The notes: generated from the letters alone by a model not told the origin. A stretch of 37,737 nt of DNA from Deltaproteobacteria bacterium (GCA_013813765.1 JACCRC010000507.1:1-37737), one strand, 5' to 3'; numbered from the stretch's first letter, positions 7,723 to 16,287 are shown. Translations and numbers: made by a program.

Positions 7723-9528
7723 TCACAACGCGAGCGACACGCCCGCCACGGTGAGCATCGAGATCGCGATGCCCATCAGGCTCTCACCGGCGATCAGGCC
7801 CGACGCCACCGGCACGACGTAGCCGTTGTAGCTCGGCGCCTTGCGCCTGATCAGCTCCGCGGTCACGGCGCCGAGGAACATCATGATCGAGTTCGACGCG
7901 GGCACGACCATCGCGAGGCCGATGCCATACGGCGACGGGATCCAGGCCTTCGCCTCCTTCGACGCGTACTTCTCGACGATCGCCATCACGATGCCGAGCC
8001 CGAGGCCCACGTAGATCGCGGTCACCGACGAGTCGTGCAGCGAGTCGAGACCGTAGGAGAACGCCTTCGACACGCCGGCCCACACCACACACGACGGTGC
8101 GGGCCACTCGTCGCCGCCGAGCACCGACGGATCCGGGATCACGAGGTTGAACGCGGGCACCACGATCGCGGCGCCGGCGAGCACGCCGAACAGCTGCGCG
8201 TAGAGCTGGTGCCGCGGCTTCGCGCCGAGGAGCCAGCCCGTCTTCAGCGTCGTCAGCAGGTCCGCGGCGTGGAGACCGATGCCGCCGGTGACGTTCGCCG
8301 ACATGATGTTGCCCGAGAGATTTCCCGGCGTGATCACGCCGTACATCATCTGGGTGACGGGGCCGAGCGCCTTCGTCGGCGTGACGTCGGTCTCGCCGGT
8401 GACGCGCGCCGCGACGAAGCCCATCAGCACGGCGAGCGGCACCGCGATCAGCGCGGCCCACACCGGGATGTGGAACATCACCGACATCAGGATCACGATG
8501 ATCGGCGTCAGGAAGAAGAAGCCCGCGGGGAACCACCACTCGGGGCTCTCGACCGCATCGATGCCGGCCTCCTCCTCCTTGTGCTTGCGGAAGACCTTGC
8601 CGATTCCCGTGAATGCGCGCGCGAGGCTCTTCCAGTCCAGCGCGAACGACGTCAGGCCCGCGCCGACGAGCAACGCCGCACCCGGCCACAAGGTCCACGC
8701 GACGATCGACTTGTAGCTGACCTCGGTGATGAGGCCCTGATCGAGCAGCGACGGGCCGAGGACGGCATACGTGAGGACGCCGCCGAGCAGCAGCGACCAG
8801 CCGGTGCGGAAGGACATCAGTGCGCCAGCGGCGAACAGCACCACCTCGGTCTTGAGCGCGAGCGTCCACTGCGCGAACGAGTGACCGGAGATCGAAAGGC
8901 CCGGGGCGACCGTGCCCGGGATCAGCTTCCACGCGTCGCGGATCCACGCGAGCGCCGCTCCGAACAGCGCCGAGTAGAGCAGCGCCTTGCCGGCACTCGC
9001 GCCCTTGCCCGCGGCCGCATTGTGGATCGAGCGGATCGTCTCGGCGGTTGCTGTGCCTGTCGGGAACGGCAGCGCTTCCTTGTTGATGAGCTGGCGCTTG
9101 ATCGGAATCGCGGCGAACACGCCCATCGCGGCGATCACGCCGAACCACGCGATCATCCCGACGGAGTCAGGCCGAACGGTCGTGGCCATCATGAGCGCGC
9201 CGAACGCAGCGGCATTACCGCCGGCGGTCATGTAACCCGCGCCGGAAGCGACCGTCGTGAGCGCGTTGTTCTCGAGGATGGACAGCGGCTTCCGGGTGAC
9301 GCGGATCGCCTGCAGGAACTGAAATGCAGCGAACGCGAGGATGCAGGCGGTGAGAGTCACGCCGAGACTCCAGCCCGTCTTGAAGAACACGTAGATGTTC
9401 GACAGACACATCACCGCACCGATCACGATGCCGCCGATGACGGCGCGTACCGTCAAATTCGGTTCGTTCGGGCGATACACGTCCCGGAGCCAGACTGTCT
9501 CGGGATCCTCGTCGGTGGCCTGATTCAC
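7723..9528 (-). CDS. OPT family oligopeptide transporter
   Basis: A 601-residue polytopic inner-membrane protein of the OPT superfamily, proton-coupled importers of small peptides or metal-ligand complexes. The sequence shows many hydrophobic segments, starting after a short cytosolic N-terminus (LTVRAVIGGIVIGAVMCLSN), and family-typical stretches such as NIYVFFKTGWSLGVTLTACI, SGAGYMTAGGNAAAFGALMM and LPFPTGTATAETIRS. A C-terminal conserved block includes PSPYGIGLAMVVPASNS. Length is usual for bacterial members. The start is GTG at 9528 with TAACGT 9 bases upstream. It is the first gene of a coupled three-gene cluster with a lipoprotein and an M1 aminopeptidase. Confidence 0.93.
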   Translation of the reverse strand: MNQATDEDPETVWLRDVYRPNEPNLTVRAVIGGIVIGAVMCLSNIYVFFKTGWSLGVTLTACILAFAAFQFLQAIRVTRKPLSILENNALTTVASGAGYMTAGGNAAAFGALMMATTVRPDSVGMIAWFGVIAAMGVFAAIPIKRQLINKEALPFPTGTATAETIRSIHNAAAGKGASAGKALLYSALFGAALAWIRDAWKLIPGTVAPGLSISGHSFAQWTLALKTEVVLFAAGALMSFRTGWSLLLGGVLTYAVLGPSLLDQGLITEVSYKSIVAWTLWPGAALLVGAGLTSFALDWKSLARAFTGIGKVFRKHKEEEAGIDAVESPEWWFPAGFFFLTPIIVILMSVMFHIPVWAALIAVPLAVLMGFVAARVTGETDVTPTKALGPVTQMMYGVITPGNLSGNIMSANVTGGIGLHAADLLTTLKTGWLLGAKPRHQLYAQLFGVLAGAAIVVPAFNLVIPDPSVLGGDEWPAPSCVVWAGVSKAFSYGLDSLHDSSVTAIYVGLGLGIVMAIVEKYASKEAKAWIPSPYGIGLAMVVPASNSIMMFLGAVTAELIRRKAPSYNGYVVPVASGLIAGESLMGIAISMLTVAGVSLAL

Positions 9529-9537
9529 GGGGGCGGC

Positions 9538-9543
9538 ACGTTA
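9538..9543 (-). promoter_or_regulatory. putative -10 box TAACGT, leaderless start
   Basis: On the minus strand TAACGT ends 9 bases before the GTG start at 9528 of the OPT transporter gene. Confidence 0.45.
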
Positions 9544-9638
9544 TCCCGAAAAACCCGCCATCTGGTAAATCGCGGAATCATTGAAAGAACACGATTCAGG
9601 TGCACATGTCAGAGGAATGGGGCAAGGTAGCCCCCCTC

Positions 9639-9884
9639 ATGGAGACCCAAAACGAAAACGGGAAGTCGGAGTCGTCGGCCTCGTCCACGGTGAGCCGTTA
9701 CAACGAGCTCGTTCAGCTCGTCGCCAACATGAAGGCGGACTTCGAAAAGTTTTACAACGACGGCAACAAGGCCGCCGGTACTCGCGTTCGCGGTGCGATG
9801 CAGGAGCTCAAGTCCTTCGCGCAGACCGTCCGCAACGAAGTTACCGAGCTGAAGAACAAAGAAGGCGGCGGCGGCAAGGAGTAA
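9639..9884 (+). CDS. histone H1-like (Hc1-type) protein
   Basis: An 81-residue protein resembling bacterial H1-like DNA-binding proteins of the Hc1/HctA type. The core is MKADFEKFYNDGNKAAGTR, then a helical VRGAMQELKSFAQTVRNEVT and a Gly/Lys tail. It lacks the long Lys/Ala-rich tail of many H1-like proteins, so it may be an architectural or regulatory variant. Starts at GTG 9600 and ATG 9606 are also in frame; 9639 is preferred because the family usually starts close to the Asn/Glu/Gly-rich segment. Upstream of 9639, GGGGC (9619-9623) can pair with GCCCC around an AAGG loop, which might mask a ribosome site. Stands alone between divergent and downstream units. Confidence 0.72.
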   Translation: METQNENGKSESSASSTVSRYNELVQLVANMKADFEKFYNDGNKAAGTRVRGAMQELKSFAQTVRNEVTELKNKEGGGGKE

Positions 9885-10014
9885 CGACCGGCCGTCTTGG
9901 ATCGCGCCGTCGTTCTCCCGTCCCGATTTTCAACCCAACTGCTCGGCTGCGTCCGTCGGTAGCGGAGGATCCATCTCTGGATCTGCCCCTCGATGGTTCC
10001 GCCGCTGAGCGAGC

Positions 10015-10020
10015 TATTGT
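10015..10020 (+). promoter_or_regulatory. putative -10 box TATTGT, leaderless start
   Basis: TATTGT ends 6 bases before ATG 10027 at the head of the three-methyltransferase cluster. The hexamer is the same as that before the BolA gene. Confidence 0.55.
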
Positions 10021-10026
10021 TCGCGC

Positions 10027-10839
10027 ATGGACCGCAACCCGCAGGCCGTCGAGATGGCCGACGAGTCGATGGTGCGCAACCTCGCCGCGCAAGCGGAGGC
10101 GATCTGGCCGCAGGAGCTGCCGATCGTTCGCCGCCATCGGCTTCCGGATGCGCCGGCGATCCTCGACGTCGGCTGCGGCACCGGTGAGATCTCGTCGCGG
10201 CTCGCCGAGCTGTTTCCCCGCGGCAGCGTCACCGGCGTGGATCTCCTCGAGCCGCACCTCGTGCTCGCGCGGCAGCGGTACGCGGCGCTCGCGGATCGAG
10301 TGACGTTCCAGCAGGCGGATGCGTTCGAGCTCCCGTTCCCGGCGCATACGTTCGATCTCGTGGTGTGCCGTCACCTGCTGCAGGCGGTGCCGGATCCCGA
10401 GAAGATCCTCGCGGAGATGGTGCGCGTCGCCCGGCCCGGCGCCGTGATCCATCTCATCCCCGAGGACTACGACATGATCCACGCCGGTCCCGCGCGCCTC
10501 GACGTCGCGGCGTTCTGGCATGCGGGGCCTCGCGCATACGGGCGCGCCTCCAAGATCGATCTGCACATCGGCACGCACGTGTTCAGCCACCTGCGTGCGC
10601 TGCCCGTCGACGACATCACGACCGACTACGTCATCGTCGACACCCAGCGCGTCCCGCGGGCGACGTTCGCCGGGATCTTCGAGGCCTGGCGCGACGGGTA
10701 CACCGGGTCGATCGCCCGCTCCCTGGGCTGGCCGGAAGACAAGGTCCGCGACCACTTCGATGCGACGATCGAATGCATCCGCGACCCCGATCGATTCGCC
10801 GTATGGATGGTGCCGGTGGTCAGCGCTCGCGTACGCTGA
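10027..10839 (+). CDS. class I SAM-dependent methyltransferase
   Basis: A 270-residue cytosolic methyltransferase of the UbiE/Methyltransf_11/25 kind. SAM-binding motif I is ILDVGCGTGE (45-54), followed by VTGVDLLEPHL (acidic residue binding the ribose), DAFELPFPAHTFDLVVC (motif IV region) and ARPGAVIHL. The C-terminal part has no recognised substrate domain. The substrate cannot be deduced. It leads a tight cluster of three methyltransferase genes; only 4 bases separate it from the next, so co-expression is likely. TATTGT lies 6 bases before ATG. Confidence 0.85.
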   Translation: MDRNPQAVEMADESMVRNLAAQAEAIWPQELPIVRRHRLPDAPAILDVGCGTGEISSRLAELFPRGSVTGVDLLEPHLVLARQRYAALADRVTFQQADAFELPFPAHTFDLVVCRHLLQAVPDPEKILAEMVRVARPGAVIHLIPEDYDMIHAGPARLDVAAFWHAGPRAYGRASKIDLHIGTHVFSHLRALPVDDITTDYVIVDTQRVPRATFAGIFEAWRDGYTGSIARSLGWPEDKVRDHFDATIECIRDPDRFAVWMVPVVSARVR

Positions 10840-10843
10840 GCAC

Positions 10844-11455
10844 ATGGAACCGCAGTTCTGGCGCGACCGTTGGGCCGAGGGGAAGACCGCGTTTCACGAG
10901 GGCAAGCCGAACAGCTTCCTCACACAGTTCCTCGCACGCATGACGGGCAAGCGCGTGCTCGTCCCGCTGTGCGGGAAGGCCGATGACCTCTCGTACCTCG
11001 CGTCCGAAGGCCGGGAGGTCGTCGGGATCGAGCTCGTCGAGGATGCGGTGAAGGCATTCTTCGACGAGCACAGTCTGACGCCGACCGTCGACGGCAATCG
11101 CTACACCGCCGGTCCGATCACGCTGATCGCCTCGGACATCTTCGCCATCGACCGCAAGCAGCTCGGCACCATCGACGCGATCTACGACCGCGCCGCGCTC
11201 GTCGCGCTACCGCCCGACCTGCGCCCTCGCTACGTCGCGCACCTTCGCGCGGCCGTGGCGGACACCGTCCCCGGCCTGCTCGTGTCGATCGAGTATCCCC
11301 AGGAGCGGATGGAAGGCCCGCCGTTCTCGGTCCCCGAGACCGAGGTCCGCACGTATTACCCGAAGGCTCAGCTTCTCGCGGAGCAGCCACTCACGAGTGG
11401 CCGCGCGGCGGAGCTCGGCGTTGCCATCGAGCGCTGTTACTCCGTGACGTGGTGA
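10844..11455 (+). CDS. thiopurine S-methyltransferase family protein
   Basis: A 203-residue member of the TPMT family, SAM-dependent enzymes that methylate thiols and, in bacteria, tellurium or selenium compounds. Family landmarks are FWRDRWAEGKTAFHEGKPNS at the N-terminus, VLVPLCGKADDLSYLASEG (SAM-binding region, usual PLCGK) and VVGIELVEDAVKAFF, then IYDRAALVALPPDLRPRYV and PPFSVPETEVRTYY. Length matches bacterial TPMT. A longer open frame extends upstream but overlaps the previous gene and is a shadow. The start follows the previous stop by 4 bases, and the stop overlaps the next start as GTGA. With the DUF938 neighbour this may form a detoxification unit (inference). Confidence 0.9.
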   Translation: MEPQFWRDRWAEGKTAFHEGKPNSFLTQFLARMTGKRVLVPLCGKADDLSYLASEGREVVGIELVEDAVKAFFDEHSLTPTVDGNRYTAGPITLIASDIFAIDRKQLGTIDAIYDRAALVALPPDLRPRYVAHLRAAVADTVPGLLVSIEYPQERMEGPPFSVPETEVRTYYPKAQLLAEQPLTSGRAAELGVAIERCYSVTW

Positions 11456-12039
11456 AACAGCACGCGCCCGCGACGGAGCGCAACCGCGAGCCGATCCGGG
11501 AGGTGCTCGCGCGCGAGCTGCCCGCGACCGGTACGGTGCTCGAGATCGCGAGTGGCACCGGAGAGCACGCGGTCCACTTCGCGCGCGCATTTCCCGAGCT
11601 CACGTGGCAGCCGTCCGACCCGGATCCAGCATCCCGCGCGAGCATCGAGGCGTGGCGCGCGGACGCCAACCTGCCCAACCTCGCCGCGCCGCTCGCCCTC
11701 GACGTGAACGCGCCGTGGCCGGTCGAACAGGCCGACGCGATCGTGTGCATCAACATGATCCACATCTCGCCGTGGGAGTCCTCGCTCGCGCTGTTCGCCG
11801 GCGCCGCGGCGATCCTCCCCGAGGGCGGCTTGCTCTACACCTACGGTCCGTATCGCTTCGATGGCGTCACCGCGTCGTCGAACGTCGAGTTCGAGAAGTG
11901 GTTGCACGCGAAGGACCCGCGGTTCGGTGTTCGCGATCTGCGCGAGCTGACGACCGCCGCCGGTGGGCACGGCCTGGTGCTGCGCGGAGCCATCTCGATG
12001 CCGGCGAACAACCACTCGCTGCTCTTCCGCCGCGCGTAG
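11452..12039 (+). CDS. DUF938 family SAM-dependent methyltransferase
   Basis: A 195-residue protein of the DUF938 family. Family features are PATERNREPIREVL at the N-terminus, the SAM loop VLEIASGTGEHAVHFA, WQPSDPDP, CINMIHISPWESSLALF and YGPYRFDG. Substrate is unknown for the family. Start: tandem GTG codons at 11449 and 11452; 11452 is preferred because it overlaps the TPMT stop as GTGA, a common coupling arrangement. Third gene of the methyltransferase cluster; the cardiolipin synthase gene follows 22 bases on but has its own promoter-like box. Confidence 0.88.
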   Translation: MKQHAPATERNREPIREVLARELPATGTVLEIASGTGEHAVHFARAFPELTWQPSDPDPASRASIEAWRADANLPNLAAPLALDVNAPWPVEQADAIVCINMIHISPWESSLALFAGAAAILPEGGLLYTYGPYRFDGVTASSNVEFEKWLHAKDPRFGVRDLRELTTAAGGHGLVLRGAISMPANNHSLLFRRA

Positions 12040-12047
12040 CCCCCCGC

Positions 12048-12053
12048 TATCGT
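12048..12053 (+). promoter_or_regulatory. putative -10 box TATCGT, leaderless start
   Basis: TATCGT ends 8 bases before the GTG start at 12062 of the cardiolipin synthase gene, in the 22-base gap after the DUF938 gene. Confidence 0.5.
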
Positions 12054-12061
12054 GACCGCCC

Positions 12062-13474
12062 GTGTGGATTCCGCTCCTCACGATCGCGCTGGCAATCTGG
12101 GTGGCCAGCGTCGCGGTCGTCATCATCCTGCAGCGCCGATCGGCGGCCGCCACGCTCGCGTGGCTGTTCGCGCTGGTCTTCCTGCCGGTGATCGGGCTCG
12201 TGATCTACCGGATCATCGGTCCGCTCCGTCTCGAGCGGAAACGGATCAAGCGCAACGCGAACAAGCTTGTCGTCAAGGAAGCTCTCGCGACGCTCGTGGC
12301 GATGGAGGACGTCAACTCCGTCGAGCACATACAGCTCGCGCGGGTTGGCATGGAGCTCGGCGAGGCATCACCGCTGCACGCGAAGGAGGTCGAGCTCTAC
12401 CTGGACGGGGACTCCTGCTACGCGGGCATCCTCGCGGCGATCAACGCGGCCACTCGCCACATTCACATCGAGTACTACATCTGGGAGCCCGACCAGATCG
12501 GCCACGAGCTGCGTGACGCCTTGATCGCCCGCAAGAAGGCCGGCGTCGAGGTACGGATCGTCCTCGACGGGACCGGCTCGAACGGGCTGAAGAAGAAGTT
12601 CCTGGCTCCGCTCCGCGAGGCCGGGATCGAGGTCGCATGGTTCAACCCCGTCCGGCTCCGCTCGCTCCGCCTGCGCCGCCCCGATTTCCGCACGCACCGA
12701 AAGATCGTCGTATGCGACGGCCGGGTCGGCTTCACCGGCGGCATGAACATCGCCGACAGCCAGTCGGCGTCGCGCTGCAAGGACTACTACCGCGATACGC
12801 ACATGCGGATGACCGGCTCCGCCGTCTGGCCGCTGCAGAAGATGTTCGTCGAGGATTGGTACTTCGCCGCCGGCACGCTGTGCCCGATCGACGCCGAGAC
12901 CTTCCCCAACCAGGACAAGGGCGGCGACTACGTCGTGCAGATCCTCGGCTCCGGTCCCGACTCGGCCGCGTTTGCGATCCACAAGGCGTTGTTCACGGCG
13001 ATCAACCAGTCCACCGATCGGCTGTGGATCACCACGCCGTACTTCGTTCCCGACGACTCGATGCTCATGGCGCTGACCTCCGCTGGCCTACGCGACGTCG
13101 ACGTCCGCTTGATCATCCCGAAGCGCGGCGACAGCAAGCTCGTCGATCTCGCAGCGCGCAGCTACCTGCCCGAGCTGCTGACGTCCAAGGTCCGGGTCTA
13201 CGAGTACGACGCTCGCTTCATCCACGCGAAGACGATGGTGTGCGACGACGATGTCGCGATCATCGGCACCGCGAACCTCGACAACCGATCGTTCCGGCTG
13301 AACTTCGAGGACATCGCGATCTCGTACGGGGAGAAGGTCAACGAGCAGCTCGCGAAGGCGTTTCGCGATGATCTGAAGCACTGCCACGAGCTCACGACCC
13401 AGGACATCGAGAAGCTGCCGCTCAAGGTCCGGTTCGGTCGAGCCACCGCGCGGCTGCTCTCGCCGTTGCTGTAG
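12062..13474 (+). CDS. cls: cardiolipin synthase (phospholipase D superfamily)
   Basis: A 470-residue inner-membrane enzyme that joins phosphatidyl groups to make cardiolipin. Two N-terminal membrane segments (about 3-23 and 32-50) match the PLDc_N region of ClsA-type enzymes. Two catalytic HKD motifs are complete: H212/K214/D219, followed by GFTGGMN, and H387/K389/D394, followed by GTANLDNRS. Other family stretches are IHIEYYIWEPDQIG and WITTPYFVPDD. Length is usual. The start is GTG with TATCGT 8 bases upstream. The stop is 4 bases from the convergent stop at 13478. Confidence 0.95.
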   Translation: MWIPLLTIALAIWVASVAVVIILQRRSAAATLAWLFALVFLPVIGLVIYRIIGPLRLERKRIKRNANKLVVKEALATLVAMEDVNSVEHIQLARVGMELGEASPLHAKEVELYLDGDSCYAGILAAINAATRHIHIEYYIWEPDQIGHELRDALIARKKAGVEVRIVLDGTGSNGLKKKFLAPLREAGIEVAWFNPVRLRSLRLRRPDFRTHRKIVVCDGRVGFTGGMNIADSQSASRCKDYYRDTHMRMTGSAVWPLQKMFVEDWYFAAGTLCPIDAETFPNQDKGGDYVVQILGSGPDSAAFAIHKALFTAINQSTDRLWITTPYFVPDDSMLMALTSAGLRDVDVRLIIPKRGDSKLVDLAARSYLPELLTSKVRVYEYDARFIHAKTMVCDDDVAIIGTANLDNRSFRLNFEDIAISYGEKVNEQLAKAFRDDLKHCHELTTQDIEKLPLKVRFGRATARLLSPLL

Positions 13475-13477
13475 CAG

Positions 13478-13963
13478 TCAGGTGTCGGTGAGGCGCATGA
13501 CCAGGCGCAGTACAGAGGCGTCGGGGTGCAGCTTGCTGATGTACGTATGATAGGCCTGCGTCGTCGGATCGCGTTCTACGATCGCGGCCGCGCCGGGCAT
13601 CGACGGCACCACGAAGAACACCGCACCGCGGCCGCGGCGGTAGCGCACCTCGGCGCCGGGGGTCGGTGCGTGCGAGAGATCGAGCACGACTTCGACCTGA
13701 TGATCGTCGTGCATCGAGTCGTGGTGCGCGAGCAGGTAATCGCCGGGAACGAGCCGCAGAAGGCGCGTCGACAGCACGCGCAGATCGCGATCGGTCAGCT
13801 CCGAAGCGATTTGCGTCAGCCCCGGCGGCGGAGGGACATCATCCGCAAACTCGTAGCTCCCGCGGTCGACGAACGTGTAGCGCTGGAACGCGACCGCGGG
13901 GATCACGCCACCGACGTCGGGCACGATCGCGGTGAACCGCGACAGCCTCACGGGTAGAACCAT
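13478..13963 (-). CDS. 2OG-Fe(II) oxygenase-like protein, divergent
   Basis: A 161-residue protein that looks like a diverged double-stranded beta-helix dioxygenase. GDYLLAHHDSMHDDH contains a candidate metal HxD pair (H80, D82), matching in position the YLLPHSD of its upstream neighbour. A distal His could be H139 or H146, and R153 in VLRLVMRL could bind 2-oxoglutarate. The distal site is less certain than in the neighbour, so activity is unproven. The gene begins inside the last 16 bases of the upstream oxygenase gene, implying coupled translation. The two are probably ancient paralogues or partners acting on the same substrate (inference). Confidence 0.7.
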   Translation of the reverse strand: MVLPVRLSRFTAIVPDVGGVIPAVAFQRYTFVDRGSYEFADDVPPPPGLTQIASELTDRDLRVLSTRLLRLVPGDYLLAHHDSMHDDHQVEVVLDLSHAPTPGAEVRYRRGRGAVFFVVPSMPGAAAIVERDPTTQAYHTYISKLHPDASVLRLVMRLTDT

Positions 13964-14508
13964 CCGGCCAGTGAAAGGCGGAGGCCGGCGAGGACCTCGC
14001 GGACTTGATGGAGCGAGACATCGCTGACGTCGAACACCACGAGCCGGTTAGCCTCGGGCGAGATCAGCAGCGCGGAGTCGATGCGCTCCGGAGTCTGGCG
14101 GTAGAGCTCGAGCTCACCGCCGGTCAATGGCTCCGGCGATGGCAGGTAGTACGCGAATGCGAGCAAGCGCTCGAGGCCGTCCTGATGATCCGAGTGAGGC
14201 AGCAAGTAGTGGCCCGGGCGGTACGCGTACGCGCGGAGCTCCGCACGCGTGACGGGCTTGCCGGTGATGCGGGCGAGAGGCGGCGCGAGGACGGCGCCAA
14301 ACGACGCGCTCAGCTCGTGCAGATCGCCGCTGGCCTCGAAGCAGAAGATGTCGCCCTCCTGGCGGACCACGGCCTCGTCGTCGAGGACGTCGAGCACCGG
14401 CGTCGCGGGCACGACGTCATCGAAGACCAGGTGCGGGAACGGCTGGGCCTCGCGCCACGCTGCGGCCAGCGCTGCTTCGTCGCGCCAGCCAGGGCCGAGG
14501 GACCACAC
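13948..14508 (-). CDS. 2OG-Fe(II) oxygenase, prolyl-4-hydroxylase-like
   Basis: A 186-residue protein with the full iron-binding triad of the 2OG-Fe(II) oxygenase fold: H105 and D107 in YLLPHSDHQDG, and H167 in SLHQVREV. The 2-oxoglutarate-binding Arg is probably R177 in GLRLSLAGWF. FAYYLPSPEPLTGGELELY is the typical strand region between them. Probably a soluble hydroxylase of a protein or small molecule; the substrate is unknown. The start is GTG 14508, with TAGACA (one base off TANNNT) 6 bases upstream. It overlaps its downstream partner by 16 bases. Confidence 0.83.
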   Translation of the reverse strand: MWSLGPGWRDEAALAAAWREAQPFPHLVFDDVVPATPVLDVLDDEAVVRQEGDIFCFEASGDLHELSASFGAVLAPPLARITGKPVTRAELRAYAYRPGHYLLPHSDHQDGLERLLAFAYYLPSPEPLTGGELELYRQTPERIDSALLISPEANRLVVFDVSDVSLHQVREVLAGLRLSLAGWFYP

Positions 14509-14526
14509 CGCCTTTGTCTACACCAT

Positions 14527-16287
14527 TCAGGCCTGTGCGCGCTTCGGCGGCGGCGGCGGTGGGTCGATGAGGCCGCTGGCCTTATCGGATGGCAGCGTGT
14601 AGCGCTGTTCGATCGCCGAGCGGACGCGCGCGCGACTCTCGTCGGGCGACAGCTTCTTGTCCTTCTCGACAACGGCGACGGCGTCTGCGAGGCCGACGTC
14701 CTTCACCTCGACGCGTAGCCAGCGCGAGTAGTCGCCGCACTGCAGATGGTACGTCCACGTGTCGTCGTCGATGCCCTCCGCGATGTGCATGAAGAGGTGC
14801 AGGTTGTGAGCCTTCAGCTTCAGCTTGCCCTCGCGTCCGCGGAAGAAGAAGCTCCGCTCGTGACCGAGGTTGCCCTCGGTGTACTTGCGCGAGTGCCGGG
14901 TGCGTTCACCGTGCGGAGGCTCGGTGGCGACCTCGATCGGATCGTTGCCGAGCTTCCAGTACATCGCGTGACCCGGCTCGAGCCGGTCGATCTCGGGGCA
15001 GCTGGGCATCTCGACCTTTGCAACCTGCGCGAGCTCGTTGAGCGTCCTCTCGGGGTGCTCCCCCACCGCGAGGACACTCTCGATGCTGCCGATGATCGAC
15101 GGGGCCACGCTTCCGGGGTGCACGGTGACGTAGAGCGTTCCGTGCGGACGGACCGGAATCTCGTTCGCCGGCGTCCACGACGCGGGCAGCATGTGGTGCG
15201 CCTCGTCGATGACGAGGAAGTGCGGCCTGCCCGTGCGCGAGCGCAGCTCTGCGAGCGCGGGCAGGAGGTGGGCACAGAACTCGGGGCGGTGATCCACCGC
15301 AACGCCGAGCATGTTGATCACCACATTGCGAGACGGATCCGCGAGCACGTCGAGGACCTCCTCGACGAGCGGCGCTCGCGACGGACCACCGAGCACGACC
15401 GCGAAGTCGAGCGTGGCGTAGTCGCCCTCCGGATCGATGATCGCGAACTGATAGCCGCCGGCATTGAGCCGCTCGAGTAGACCGGTGGTGAGTGTCGACT
15501 TGCCGCTGCCGGAGGTGCCGCACACCATCGCGCAGGTCGCGTAGGGGTCGAGCGAGATCTCCTTGTTGTCGGACTTGCCGAGGAGCACGCGGTGGCGCTT
15601 GAGGCGGCCGTTCGTCACGGCGAGATCATCGGTGAGGAGGTGCTCGACGAGCTCCGCAATGCCGTGGCCATGAGGGCCTTTGGTGACGAGGTCGGCCGCG
15701 TGCCTCAGCGCCGGCAACGAGTTCGCCACCGCGACACCGCACTCGCAATACGAGAGAAGCGCGTGATCGTTCTCGGCATCTCCGATGCCGACGACGTTGT
15801 GTGGAGAGAGCCGGAGATCCGTGAGCGCCGCAGCGAGACCACTGGCCTTGTTGACGCCGGAGGGGAGGATCATCACGGCGCCCTTGTTGAAGATCACCTG
15901 CAGCTCGAGACCTTGGTCGTGGATCACGTGCAGCACGGTGTCCTGGTGCGGCTCCCAGGTCGCGACGATCACCCGCCCCACCGAGATGCGCTCGACACCG
16001 CGCTTCTGCAGCTCGGCCACGAACGCGGCCGGGGGGCCTGGTGCGAGGTTCCGGGTCTGCTTCGTCGACGGCGTGTACACGAGCGCGCCGTTCTCCGCCA
16101 CGATGCGATCGAAGACCTCGGGGTGCTCGAGCAGGGCCAGCAGCTCGTCGAGCTCGCGGCCGGTGACCATGATCAGCTTGCGACCGGACTCCTTGAGCTT
16201 GCGTAGTGCAGCCCAGGTGTCCTCGTCGATCACGCCGTGGTGAGCGAGCGTTCCATCGTAGTCCGCAGCGAGGGCGTGGTACCGCAT
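14527..16287 (-). CDS. HAD-superfamily phosphatase fused to HerA-like ATPase
   Basis: A 586-residue two-part protein. Residues 1-215 are a Cof/SPP-type HAD phosphatase: nucleophile D9 and acid D11 in DYDGTLA, motif II T42 in VTGRE, Lys K147 and the GDAENDH loop (169-175). Residues about 225-480 resemble the HerA/DUF87 P-loop ATPases: Walker A GTSGSGKST (257-265), IIDPEGDY (283-290) and Walker B FLVIDEAHH (357-365). A C-terminal part of about 100 residues and a Pro-rich tail follow. HerA-type ATPases usually pump or translocate DNA as hexamers; here no NurA nuclease is nearby. Both catalytic sets look intact. No promoter box was identified; the gene is divergent from the kinase fragment across a 58-base gap. 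Confidence 0.85.
   Translation of the reverse strand: MRYHALAADYDGTLAHHGVIDEDTWAALRKLKESGRKLIMVTGRELDELLALLEHPEVFDRIVAENGALVYTPSTKQTRNLAPGPPAAFVAELQKRGVERISVGRVIVATWEPHQDTVLHVIHDQGLELQVIFNKGAVMILPSGVNKASGLAAALTDLRLSPHNVVGIGDAENDHALLSYCECGVAVANSLPALRHAADLVTKGPHGHGIAELVEHLLTDDLAVTNGRLKRHRVLLGKSDNKEISLDPYATCAMVCGTSGSGKSTLTTGLLERLNAGGYQFAIIDPEGDYATLDFAVVLGGPSRAPLVEEVLDVLADPSRNVVINMLGVAVDHRPEFCAHLLPALAELRSRTGRPHFLVIDEAHHMLPASWTPANEIPVRPHGTLYVTVHPGSVAPSIIGSIESVLAVGEHPERTLNELAQVAKVEMPSCPEIDRLEPGHAMYWKLGNDPIEVATEPPHGERTRHSRKYTEGNLGHERSFFFRGREGKLKLKAHNLHLFMHIAEGIDDDTWTYHLQCGDYSRWLRVEVKDVGLADAVAVVEKDKKLSPDESRARVRSAIEQRYTLPSDKASGLIDPPPPPPKRAQA

Noticed and set aside
7630..9630. A 666-codon plus-strand frame
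   Set aside because: It is antisense to the OPT transporter, whose membrane segments and family motifs are clear; the frame is Arg/His-rich shadow.
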